From: Casuarius casuarius | Taxonomy: Eukaryota > Chordata > Aves > Casuariiformes > Casuariidae | NCBI GenBank assembly: GCA_003342895.1 | Contig: PTFA01000055.1 | Span: 3,379,629-3,443,628 of the forward strand | DNA length: 64,000 nt | Direction of reading: 5' to 3' | Shown here: piece by piece, positions 39,986 through 52,100 of the stretch | Position numbering within the stretch: the stretch's first letter is position 1 | Layout of the letters: each line of letters opens with the position of its first letter | Translations under genes and position numbers: made by a program | Notes under the pieces: generated by a model | The model's input: the letters and a program-made list of their open reading frames with translations, nothing else | Told to the model about the DNA's origin: nothing | Database searches by the model: none

Positions 39986-42900
39986 CATACATACTTTAGA
40001 CCTACATGAATGACAAGGGCTTGTGGACAAGCACAGCTGAAGCTTTTTGCTTAACGAGGATGATGTTTCCCAGAATAAAGTTCATACATTACAAGTTTAC
40101 TTTACAAAAAAGAAGAAAAAACTGCAAACTGCAGGTAGCTCTCAAAGAATCTGTGAATCTGTGACCCTTCTACAATAAAAAAAAAATATTCTCAGACAGA
40201 AAGGAAATCCATATACTTGAATTCACATACCTGGAAAAATATTCATTTGTGGGTGGGTAACAGGAGAGAGATATCTCAAGACTAGCCCTGTAAAAGTAAA
40301 TTTGCTCTATAAAAATAAATACACAAAAACTGTACATTGTTCTGACACCCTAGACTTCACCGAAGTATTTATACAGACCAGAATAGCACCTGGTAGTTCA
40401 CGACATTGTTTTGATAATGGAATCTGGCAAGGTGCAGAAAAGTTTCTCGGAGAGACTGGCACTTAAACAGCAAAAAGATAGCACAAATTTATGTTCTTAG
40501 TTTGAAAGGACTTCAAGAAGCCCTGCAAAAGTCCATTTTAAGGAGCTTGCTTGCCAGTACGACTTAAAGAAAGGCCTCTTGATAGTGTTATGTGAACCAA
40601 CTTGGAATAGGCCAGTGCCCTACAAGGACATTGCAGGGCAGTTAGTAGTTCTAACAGGTCTGATAGGGCCAGTGTGTTTGTGTGTCAATTGAAAAGATAC
40701 TGCTGAAGACCGAATGTGAAAAGAACAGCTTATGAGTGATCTAAAGGTAAAGTCCCAGAAAACTGTTGAAATGTGAACTGGTGATGTTTACTGAATACCT
40801 GCTAAAATCCCCTTGGTATTTTTAAGCCAGTAGGAGAATAAATTTTGCTTTAGAACTGCCTTTTCCAGATAAAGAGACTTAATCAAACCTCAAGCCTAAC
40901 AACGTTTCTTTACACTGCTAATATCATATGTTTGCCTATGCTGGGAAAGAATTTGAAGTGCTCCTATAATTACCTTCCTATCTGAAAGAAAAAAAATGCT
41001 CTGTGGTTGCTTTTATGCCCAATGAGAATATTTAAGAATCTATTCTCAGTGGGACAAACACTCTCCAGTGAGCCAAGTGTGAGTTAATAGGATGTACCTA
41101 CAAGTATTCAGCAGCAAATTCTTCCCATGTCCTCAGAGTACCTGCACAGCAGGCCAAAAATCTCAAAGAATTGCCACAAAGGGACTGGGAAGCAAAGCTG
41201 TAAGACGTGGCTGTGCAAGGAGACACCCTCATGGGTGTCACCTCCATAGCCTCAGAGGGGGAATCTGTAAATGCTATGTTCCTTTAAAGCCTGTTACTGA
41301 AATCTATTCAATATGTGCGACAGTCTTATTAATTACTTTTAAAATGCCCCAACAGTTCTCTTCACCATTACACTACCATGGTTTGGTTCCCCATGCAAAG
41401 TGGCTCCATTGCTGATGAGCAGACTTTAAACGTCAATGCAATCTGTGAATTAACCATTTGACTTTGTGTGTATAGAAGGCTTGCGCTGATCTCCCAAGTG
41501 CTCACCCGGGTTTTATGTGGAAGATGCTATATAAAAATAAACAGTTTGAAGGAAAAGTGAGGGCATTGTGCTCCCACAAGAGACTGTTCTGTTCAAGGTA
41601 ATTCATTTATTCTGGAAGAGATCTTCCAGATATTCCTCTAAATTAGGTCCTCGGAATTACCTATAGGGAGTACAAAATGGTCGCAGAAATCATTCCAACC
41701 TCCATCGTGTAGGAACTGGCCCCGCATTCCTAATCGAAATTGACCTACCTCAAGCAGAGAAAGATGGCAGAATTTAACGCTTCAGTTTTACTAGGCCACA
41801 GAATATCAGAGAATTCTTTACTGTTTTTCAGAAATAATCTATTTTTGAAGATCCATACAAATAGAGGGTGAATAGAACATACAAGATTTTCTGAGCATAG
41901 CATTAATTCTTCTTGCTCTTTCATGGGGTAAATAAAAAAATAAATTATGTTACATTCTGTGAGAGAGAATAAAAACTGAAATAGAGGAATTGGTTAAGTG
42001 GATTTTAGCATAGTCAGTTTCAATACAAAATTAATTTAGAAAATAGAGTAGAAGTGTAAACCACAAAAAGCAAATGGGAAATATCTAACATGTAAAAGCT
42101 AATGAGTCTTCTAGCTGAGTAGCTGCAGATAAGCAGAACAATGTGTTATAAGAAGTGTTAAATTATCTCGTAGCATAATAACAACAGGCTCATATTTTCA
42201 GAAGAGAATAATAAATCTGGGTGTCTCAATTTTGTTTGCTTAATGAAGTTTCTTAAGGGAACCAGAACTGTGCATCCACTCTCTGAAAAACCTATATTCC
42301 TTTTAACCTGGATAAAACAGGAACTGCTTACTTTCAAGAGTACTAAAATTTGGCTCTGGTTTCAATGGGATCACTTTAATAAACGAGATTTTAGTTGTCT
42401 TATTGTAACTTTATATTTTGCCACACATACTGGCATATAAACAACATTGTGTAGCTTGTGATCTGCATCAGCCCTGAAGCAGTTCCACTTCTAATACCAG
42501 CAAATTAGAAAATAATAAGACTGTGTGGTAGGCAAACAAATCCAATGTTTTCTAAGGAGTTCCAGCAAGGTCAGATGAAGGGGAAACCAAAGGCATCAGA
42601 ACTACCACATGCAACATTTTTGTAAGCAAACTACAAAGACGAAAGGACAAACCACCAAAGCAAGAATCAGTTCAGGTGACAAGGAAAAAAGAGCTGACAA
42701 AGAAGCACAGAAAGGTGGGGTGCCGGCCATGCTGGCAAGGTTGTCTTGTACAGTAACAGGATGTCCTCTATTACATGATTAGGTCCTACTTCGCATATAA
42801 AAAATATATGAGAGAGGGCACTTTTTTCACATTTTTGTAGTAACTAGCTACTTTTCCCAGTGTTTGGTATCCCACATTTCCCTGAAAAGTACAGAGCAGG

Positions 42901-44377
42901 ATGATGCAGAGTAACTATAATTCCCATGCAATGAATCCAAAGAATCAGACTTGCTCTGTTTGTACAGTGTAGTATGTTTTGTTCATACTGACTCACATCT
43001 CAACACTTGTAAATGTTTAGCAGCTCTCATACCAAAAAAAAAAAGGTAATTTATTTCTTTCTTTAAACCAGATTTCTCAACTTCTCTTAATAAGTTAATG
43101 TTCCTTCTGAGGAAAAAGGAAATGGAGCCACGTTCAGATAGACTAATTTCCATCTAATTTGTGCCTTTACATTGGAGAGAGCAAAATATCCCAGAAGACT
43201 TTGAAGAGAGAGACAGAAGATCTAGCACAGGAACCAGCACGGACTGGCCTTAAGGAGAGGGGGACTTGGACAGGTTTGAACCTTCTCAGTATGAATTTGT
43301 ACTACCAGACAAAACTTCTTACTAGACATTTTGGACAACTATGCTCTGTGTGAGTTGGAAAGCCCTCCACATCAGCTTTTCATTCTGAAAAAAGAGCCCA
43401 AACTTAAGAGATTAGTAAAAGCTGGGAATATTCATGAGAAAAATCAAGCACAAGCAGCTGTCAGTACTTTCTGTAGTTCAGAAAAAGGCAAGTCTCAGGC
43501 TCCACAAGAGATGGCAGGTTGTGCAGCAGTTCTCCCGAGAGACACAGTTCCAGCCACAAGTAACACGCTCAGAAACTAGCATTTCACACGCAAGCCTGGA
43601 ATATTTGCTCGGGAGCCCACCCACTGCATACTGAAGCCACGCTAACTGGGGGAACTCTTTGAAGAAGGCTCCCAGGTGGAACGTGTGAATGGAAATTCAC
43701 ACTTACGGGGACATATTTGGAATTACCTGCAATCTGCTGCAAACTTAAACACTGCCTGAAAATACTCTAGATCCAGAACTGAAGATTTCAGAACTAGAGT
43801 TAAATTCAGGGTATGTTTACACAGCTAGGCACCATAGATGTGATCACTTCTGCCCCTTCCAAGAAGCCTGAATGTAAGCCTGTTCCCTCTGCAAGTCGCG
43901 CAGCTATTTCATACCCAAGCTGTCCTTTTCTGGCCGTTTTAGGGATAACAGCTATGAGGACCAGAGCTAAGAACAGTGATCTCAGGCCAGTCTGCTTCTG
44001 CCAGTGGAGACATCTTCTCACAAGTCATGTCTCTGGGCTTGATCATGCTTTTATTTAGGTTAATGGCTCACTAATCTTAGTGATGTTGGATCAGGCCATA
44101 TCTCCACTTTGCTATTTTCTGTTACTCAGGTGTGTGACTCAACAGCCTGTGTCTCCTGCTCTGCCAATGCCAGCAATAGCTGTACGTTGGTCTAGCAACA
44201 ATCCCTGTGTTTTCTCCACATCATGCCCTCTGCACAGAATGCCTGTCCTGAGCCGTTCTGCAAGTTCATTGTCCTGAATTCTCCTTGGTCCATCCCCCAG
44301 ATGCACTGCTTTCACAATATCTTAATAACATTAGCCAATTATGACATTCACTCTAATTAGAATAAAACAACAAACAA

Positions 44378-44388
44378 CCCCCCCCCCC
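44378..44388 (+). repeat. C11 homopolymer
   Basis: Run of 11 C after an AACAACAAACAA stretch. Isolated G/C homopolymers of this length are uncommon in AT-rich desert. Confidence 0.85.
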
Positions 44389-45857
44389 GTAACTGCATTG
44401 TACCAAGCACTATCCCTTGCTGAGCGACCACATAATCTTATTCTTGTTCCTTCTGTCATTCCTCACTGTCATATTATGCAACAATTATTCTATGGCTGTA
44501 ATTAGTCCCCAGAGCTGCAACAAGAGATATTAACTCAGCCCCCTAGGCCTGTTTGAACATTTCCTGAAATCAGAAGGGTTTTTGCAGAGGACAGCAGCTG
44601 CTGGTGGCAACTGCAACATATAGATTGGGTTGGCCAGTCCCTCATAGGAGAGGATTTTGTGTCCTTTCTTTTCAGAAAGACACTTAGCCACCCCTAGAAA
44701 TCATTAGCACTAATCACATTCCAAAAGATCTGTTATTGCAGGCCCTTACCTAATGAAATCGCTAGGGACAAATACAGCTCCCCTTTCTCATTTCAAAAGT
44801 TCCCCTGATATCAGTGGAATTGCTAATGTGAGCAAGGTGAGCATGATTTATCCTTAAGCATTTAAGGCTTTGAGGATTGTCTATTCCATGCAAATTATTT
44901 ACTGATTTCACATTCTTTCGTTTCCGAGAAGCATTCATCACGGGCAAAGAAAAAGATTCCTTCTTAAAATGAGGCCAGTAAGTCAAAATCAGCCAAAATA
45001 AAAAAAAAAAAACATAATTTTTTTTTGCTCCCTTTAGAAAAGAATAAGAAATCAAATCTCTGCTGCAACTTGGTGTGCAGTACCTGAACCGTTACAAAGG
45101 TTTCTTCTAAATTTGACTTATATCCAAGTTCTGGATTTACTAACCGCTAGACAATATTAGGCAGATTCATCATGCTTGTTCTCTGTGTCCACTGTAATCT
45201 TCCTTTATAAGCATTCTTGAAACCATAAGATTTAAAGGACTTTAGTGTTTTACGGTTATTTTACATCTGTTTAGTACTAGAAAACACTGAATAACCAATC
45301 CCTTCTCTCTAGCAAGCTCACGAAGTGTTCTTAAAATTATAAATATGAAAATGCTCTTTTTAGGCTATCAAAGAGAGGATGAATTTAATGAAATTTCTAA
45401 AAGTCTTTTAAATGGCAGACAAGACGCTGGTTACATTTTTCCCCATTTTCTAACTTAGCAGAGTCCAAATTGGTTAAAGAACAGCATATATGCTGTTGAA
45501 CATAATTTCATTTGAAATGCCAAATACTTAAACTTTGTGAAATGTCAGAACATTACTTGTACATTAATTGGTCACTTCATTACAGGATCACCATTTGGCT
45601 TTCCAGGACCCTGATTTCAATAAGTCCAGAGCATAAATCTATTGTTTGAGGGATGAATCAGCCTATGTAGAAAAGGCCACTGCTGTGTATAGGGCCTCTT
45701 CCTGTTTTTGTTTTTCTTTTTGTTTCCCCCAAAAGCAAGGTTATCTCAGGATCTGATCAGCAGAAATGCTGAGCGTGTGGAGGAGTAACTGATGTGAGCA
45801 AGAGCTCTGAACATTTGACGAAACCTGCAGAAAGGGCTCTCAAATTGATTACCGGAT

Positions 45858-45910
45858 TCCCCCCTGTACTCTGTTTCACTTTTGTAAAATGGGTGTACTA
45901 ACGCTCTTTA
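45858..45910 (+). repeat. Possible short MIR-like relic
   Basis: CTGTTTCACTTTTGTAAAAT followed by GGGTGTACTAACG resembles the MIR segment CAGTTTCCCCATCTGTAAAATGGGGATAATAA. Only about 50 bases match, so it is weak. Confidence 0.3.
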
Positions 45911-46675
45911 TCTGGAAGCATTGTTTTATGTAGCAGTGCATTAGTATTCAGGAAGAATTTATGAAACGGGGAACTCTGCAGAAAAGCCCCCAAATATTAA
46001 ACACAACACCAAGGGGACCTTCAGTGCTCCAGGTACGAAGCGGGTGCAGGTAACACTCAGGGAGTGGAACCGGGCTGCAAGTTTCTGAGGCAATGATGCT
46101 ACAAACTCACACTTTGGGCAATGCCACTGTTTCATGCTGAGTTGTTGCACTTGTTAGATAACTGTATTTCCAGGTTTGAACAGAGTCCACACACCTCCCT
46201 ACAGTCTGCTTGCCCCAGATAATGTCCTTGTGCTTGTCCATTCCACAAGTTTCAGGTTATCTGAGCTCCGTATGGCACATATGGTATCTAGGCACACAGG
46301 AAACATTAAGGTTCCTGCTGCACAGTACATTTACTGTTGCTATTACTTGGATTAGCTAATATGTTTTTTCCCCTATTTGTCCAGTCACAGGAATGTTGCA
46401 TGATGCAAAATTAGCCAGTGACTAGTAAAACCAGAGGACTAGAGGTTCACTGTTTTCTTCCTCTACACATCCTCTCTACACTTTACTCGTAAAAGCATGA
46501 GGTGTTACAGTGATTTTCTATCACTCTTCTACACCAAAAAATATCTAAAAAGGGGAACATGAGACAGAAAAAATAGCAATCTAATAAGATACTAATTTCA
46601 CTTATTATAGATTAATTAGAAAATATAAGTTATTTACTTTGTCATTTGTGCAGATGATACACCATCAAATGAAAG

Positions 46676-46693
46676 CAACAACAACAACAACAA
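46676..46693 (+). repeat. (CAA)n microsatellite
   Basis: Six tandem CAA units. Confidence 0.85.
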
Positions 46694-47329
46694 AAGTCAG
46701 AGAATAAAATATTTGGAGATTGGTAGCTCTTTCCACTGTAAGTAGCAGTACTGAACAGGCACAACATACAAAAGTCACAAGTCCCCATTACTCCTGGAAG
46801 CTGAAGCTCAGAAAATCAACAGTCAGTCCTAAAAAGGCCACCCATATCTGACACGTCTCAGGCAGCAACTGCAATCACACACCCCACACAGGCTCTGAGC
46901 AGGCAGGGGCTGAGCTTCGTGGTAGCAGGGCATTTTAGCTGCCATGCCTGTTGTTTAGTCATTAGTCTTCCCTCTGAGGACTTCCAGCAAGGATACCAAT
47001 TAGTGCAAATGGCTTGTAATTAGCAGTGATGATTTTTGTAATGTGGATACCTGCTCAGTATGAACAGGAATGAGCCACCAACTCATTTCACATGGTCCAT
47101 AGGAAGCCAGCAGGAGGTAAAGACTTGCAGTTAATAAAGGCCCACGTGAGAACGAAACCAGTGACTCAGAGGGGTAATTGTCTTGCAACACTGGTCCCCA
47201 AAACCAGCACCTTTAATGTAACTGGATCACTGTTAACGCTGTGTTTTACTGAAAATGTAAGAATTTTCTGAGCACTCACTTCAGTTTCCTCAGAGATGCA
47301 TAACTGCATGCAGCAAGTGCCCTGGGGCT

Positions 47330-48235
47330 CCCGGCCTGGCGCCCTCTGTCCTGGAGGTGGGAGCTCACTGGCCGCCTGGGCCCTCCTGGTTCCCTCCACC
47401 GCCTCAGTCCCGGCCTCCTCCTGCAGACTGCCTGCACCTACTGTCTTCGTTTTCCCAGCGCTAATCCTCTGCTTGACCTACTTTAGTACTGCTCTCTCAG
47501 CTCTCCTGGCACCAGATGTGTAAAGGCTGCTAATAAGTAAGTTCAAGTGGCTTCCCTCAGGTCCCACCTCCATTTAATGTGTTTAGGCTCCAGCTCTTCT
47601 GGGATTTTGAACTTCGGCACTTGACTCATTCCCTTCCTGTTTTCTTGATCGTTTCACTATCTTTTCTTCCATCACTTCGCTTTCTTCCCTCAGTATTTCA
47701 GCCCTGGTCCGTTGCTTTTATCACCAATGCAGCGCTCCTGCTGCCTTTTCTGTCATCTCCTCACTCCCGCAAGGGTCCCCGGGGGCTGCCACAGGCTTGC
47801 CCAAGCCTGCTGCAGGGTCCCTGCAGGGCTGCCGCAAGGGTCCCCCCGGGGCTGCCACGAGGGCTGCCCCCGGCCTGCTGCCAGCACCCCCCAGGGCTGC
47901 CCCAGCCGCCTGGCCAAGCACCTCCCCCGTCCTCTATCCGGCCACCTCCTTCCTCCCCGCCTCCTCAGCTCTCTACTTCCTCCACAATATGTTTACGCTG
48001 GAAGAGGGTTCAACACGCGTGCCTGTGCCCTGCAGGCTCCTCGGGCTGTCCTCCCGCCTGCGCCATGGCTGCTGGTGCCAGCCCTTCCCCTGCGTTTCCC
48101 TCCCGTTGCTTCCTCCCCAGCTCACGGCCCCTCAGCGCCTTCCCTTATTGCCCAGAGCTACCAGCTCTCGTGCCTCTTCCAGGACCCCCCTGAAATCCAG
48201 CATGTTCCCACACAGCCTCTTGTGCCGTGACGCAC
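47330..48235. other. CpG-rich island in gene desert with decayed minisatellite
   Basis: About 900 bases with high GC and many CpGs, sharply distinct from the flanks. Around 47765-47915 a unit close to GGGGCTGCC recurs at least five times with variable linkers. Three overlapping plus-strand frames (47579-48193, 47712-48230, 47797-48270) and one on the minus strand are open together. That indicates few stops because of composition rather than coding. It could be an orphan promoter or lncRNA start, or simply a GC-rich repeat expansion. Confidence 0.55.
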
Positions 48236-48462
48236 TCTCCCAAGCTAACCTTCTAATTATTTATGATTAACAATAACAAGAAGGGACTGACACAACGTGG
48301 AGATGATCAGATGTGAGGATGAGAAGCTCAGTGTAAATGCTTAGAGAGACAGAAGCAGCATCATATACTATTGAATAATCCTATAATCACTTTGTGTACA
48401 TTCCCCTCTCCATAACCCCTGCGTGACACTATCACGCCCTATATCCTATTAGGAGATATCTG

Positions 48463-48515
48463 ACCTAGATTGTAAGCAGAGACCATTTGCTTCATTTTCG
48501 TAGGTGCTTAGCACT
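48463..48515 (+). repeat. Possible L2/MIR 3'-end relic
   Basis: CTAGATTGTAAGC, GAGACCATTTGCTTC and GTGCTTAGCAC follow the order of the ancient L2-type 3' segment (AGACTGTAAGCTC, GGGACTGTGTCT, CGCCTAGCAC). Short and diverged. Confidence 0.35.
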
Positions 48516-49065
48516 TACAGAGTCAATTTTTCTGAAAATCAGATTAGCTTTTTTCTTTTTCTGTGTAAAACTTCATACACAACTGTTGCAGCCTTTGCTA
48601 ACATATGATAAAAGGCATTTAAATGAGTGTGAGCTGCCTTAGATTCCCTGTACTAAAAAGTCCAGCCTTTCCAGTTCTATTCATTCACTGTACCTCTCAT
48701 GCCCTCTTCATTGTGTCTATGCACAACTTCATGTGATGGCAGCTATGAAAAGCTGGCCTTGAAGATGATAAGAATTTTTTTTTTCCTTAGAAGACGAAAC
48801 TTGCTTCAATAGCATAACCTTGCTTCCTTTCTTCTGTTCTCATTGACTATCCTCCTCTGCCACAGACGTATATCAAGCACTATACTTCCCCCTTCCCCTC
48901 CCCTCACAAAGAGTAGTCTTCATCCATTAGAGCCAGAAGGGCTTACGTCTAGGTCCACACATCGCATTTTTGCTTCAATTACAATTCTATCCATACGTTA
49001 TATACACTGCAGTAAAAGATGACCTATAAAGGAGCAGGTTGGGAGGGGGGTGGTGCATGCACAGG

Positions 49066-49102
49066 CATATACACACACATATATATATACATGTGTGTGT
49101 GT
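49066..49102 (+). repeat. Compound (CA)n-(TA)n-(TG)n repeat, self-complementary
   Basis: Alternating purine/pyrimidine dinucleotides run CA, then TA, then TG. The right half is nearly the reverse complement of the left, so the tract is a long imperfect palindrome. Confidence 0.85.
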
Positions 49103-52100
49103 TTTTCTGTTGAGTTTTTCTTCTTTATCATGTGTCAGGAAAGAAGTGCCCAAGAGAATTGGGGGGGTTGAAAGATTTATTTTCTACTTCATTTTTTATC
49201 TTTGAAATAACAGCAATGTCAAGTCTCAGCAGCTCTGGTTCTGCAGGTACTCTCCTGAGAGACAAGGACTGGTAGTTTTCTTACTCTTCAGTTTAAAGGA
49301 GCTGTGTTTTTGTGTGTGTCGCAGGGGATGGGGAGGAATTTGCAGAAACTGTTTTTCTTCCCCAAATCTGTTGACAGTTTGCATTGCAGAGATGTCAACA
49401 GAAGGAAAAGAGAAAAATGTAGAGTTTAAGTGGTCTTTCTCAAATCTATTCCTCTTTCAAGCACTCAGCTCCCAGTAATTTCGTAATTACACAAATCTTC
49501 TAGTTTTCAAGAGATAGGAAAAAGAAGTTCCAGACCTGCCAGTACCACTATACAAGCCCTGCCTCCTTCTCCCCTCCATAAATGCCAATCCAAGCCCATA
49601 AACCTCCTTCAAACTTTTCAACCTCTTTATTTATAATAAATAAGAAAAAAAGGACCATTTATGACCATAAATTAAAGAGGCTACTTTTAAGACCAGAAAA
49701 GTCCGTATGTGCAGAATTTTACTATACTTTCAATGTTTAAAATAGTCAGAGTTTACCTATGAATTTGATTCTAATGCTTGTTTCCGTAAAATTAGTGTTT
49801 GAAACATGGGTCGTAGCAGGTGCAGTCTTCCTGAGTCTGCAGTAAGACTGAAAAGGTGACCTCAAAGCTCCTTTTATTCATCTTGTTAACAGTGTTGGCC
49901 TTGAGTTGGTCATTTGGATTGAAATACTGTGATCTGAGTCCTTCAAAAGAATTGTCCACAGGAAAAATGTCCAAAATGTTCAGGTTATAAATATGGTTAT
50001 TTGAATTATTGTAGCACTTTTGAATCTTCTTTGTCTAGGAAGACCCAGTTGTGCTATAGGTTATCAGCCCCAAAGATCTTAAATGCAAGTAAACAATTAA
50101 ATGACCCTAATGTTTATTCCCCAGGGTGAGAAAAGAGAACAAAAAATCAGAGGGAGTTTAGAAATAAGATCTCCAGGAAGGGAAAAAGATTAGCTGAGAT
50201 CTCTAGTCATGATAGTAGTAAGGCACTAAATATGCTGTGGAGCAAGGCTAGAACTTTTTAAAACAAAAGTGGTTGAATTAAAAGAATTTGAATCTGGGCA
50301 ATCCATTCAATAACCACAGTCAGAATACAAGTATTTCTCTAAACCAAATCTAATAGGTCAGGAGAAAGATGGGGATTGCTCTCTGGTGGGAGGACTGCAG
50401 AGGTTGTGCTGATGTCGTTGAGAAGCCTTAGTGAGGAGAAGGGCAGCACCTTGCATGTTTGGGGCTGTGGATCAGGAGGGATTGGGCTACCAGCACCCTC
50501 CGCTGTTTTTTGTCCACCTCTGCCTAAGATCCTCGTTGTATGGAGAGACACACACCCACACACAGAGCACAGTTGTTCCACCCTCTCCTTTATTTGACTT
50601 CTGAAATTATGGATGGAAAACAAGAAGTCACTTTCATGAATCATTCTAGATAAGCAAGAGAGGCAGAGCATGGAGAAATCTTCATTTTTGGCCTACCTCA
50701 GGAGAAGTCAGCCCTAAATTCTGGCAAAGTGCCAGGGAGTTCATGCAATTCCTGCAGCCAAGATCTTTTGTGGAGGTAATTTTAAGTTCCTCTTTGCTTT
50801 TTAAACCTGAAGAAACAGCTTTTAGTAACTCTTGGTCTGGGCTAGTTTTGAACCAATAATGTTTTTGTGCAAAGTATTGTGGATTTTTAAAATATTTTTA
50901 TGCCCCCTTCATACCAATTTAAGACGTTTTCTTTAAATAAAAAGCAGGAAAGAGCAGTAAATAGTCAATCAAGATAATTCTGTTCAGATCACCTCCACAT
51001 GATACAATGTAAAATATTTTTTTCCCCATGATTTCATGATGGAGAAGAATACCTGAAACAGTGCCAAGCCTGGCTTAATTCTATGTCAATATGCCAGAAT
51101 ATTTCAAATTAGTATTGTTTCCATCCTGAAGCTAAATTACATGGATCTTTATATTCCATTATACCAAATTCCAAACACTGATGAACCACGATATTAGTTT
51201 CCAATACTGTACATTTAAATGGATTTTAGCTTCTTAGTTTGAAGGTATTGGTCTAATTAAATTGTGGCAATTCAATGTCTGCCACTACTGAAATTAATAA
51301 GGCATAAAGAGCCTGAAAACAGACAAAAAATCTATGGCCTATACCATGCATGATTCGGGACGATTCCGTAGGCATATATTTTGTTTGGGTTTCACGATTA
51401 CGTATAAGAAGAAATACCTTTTTTTTTTAATTGCAAATTTACATTTACATTTAGAATCCAACTAGTCAGGCAAAAAATTCTCAGTTATGGATGGGCACTT
51501 GAAGGATCGTTCTTTGAACCCACTATTTTCAGAACTCAGGAAATACTTTAAAATCTTTTTCTAGTTTCCATTTCTGAGTACCCTGGGCAATGAAGGGAAT
51601 TTGTTCAACATTGCAGAATAGCAGGTAAGCCAAGCTCTCCAATTCTTTTTCTCATATACTGTATTTGAACGGATTTCATGAAATAGAATAATTTCAGACC
51701 ACCTTAAGTGAATTACAGAATGCCCCAGAACACTGAGCGACTAGTGGCATCACTGGGTAATGCATTACATTAACATTAAAGGATGACCTATTTGAATTAT
51801 TTCCTTGACTTATTGCTACTGGCAGGTTAGTGCACTGGGCTATGCATGTACATATGTACATTTACCAAAATATATTTAAAGATTCGATAAGGGGTGTTTT
51901 GATACTCACAACAATATTTATTTTTTCTTGACAATGATGTCATTTCACAGGTCCACCCCTCATACCTGACAAACTTTATGTGCCAGCTTTCACCTAGTCC
52001 TTTAATCCCCACATTTTCATTCAAGAACAGATGCTCGCAAGCTACTTGCTTATGCTGTATTTGCTCTCTTACGTAGAAAAAATAGAATCCCTGCCTGACA

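Larger units (their letters stand above)
39986..47329. other. Intergenic desert
   Basis: AT-rich; holds the C11 and CAA tracts and a weak MIR-like relic. The frames at 43159-43353 and 43331-43579 are hydrophilic, but I found no family resemblance or splice context for them. Confidence 0.55.

Noticed and set aside
43159..43579. Hydrophilic plus-strand frames (64 and 82 codons) as possible exons
   Set aside because: No recognisable domain, no convincing splice context, and two overlapping frames are open at once.
43809..43850. GGGTATGTTTACACAGCTAGG as one end of a hAT-type non-autonomous element known from reptiles
   Set aside because: Only about 20 bases are similar and the expected inverted partner end is not present nearby.
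47579..48270. Overlapping 204-, 172- and 157-codon plus-strand frames
   Set aside because: Three frames open at once with Pro/Ser/Leu-rich low complexity over a decayed tandem repeat. This reflects composition, not a protein gene.
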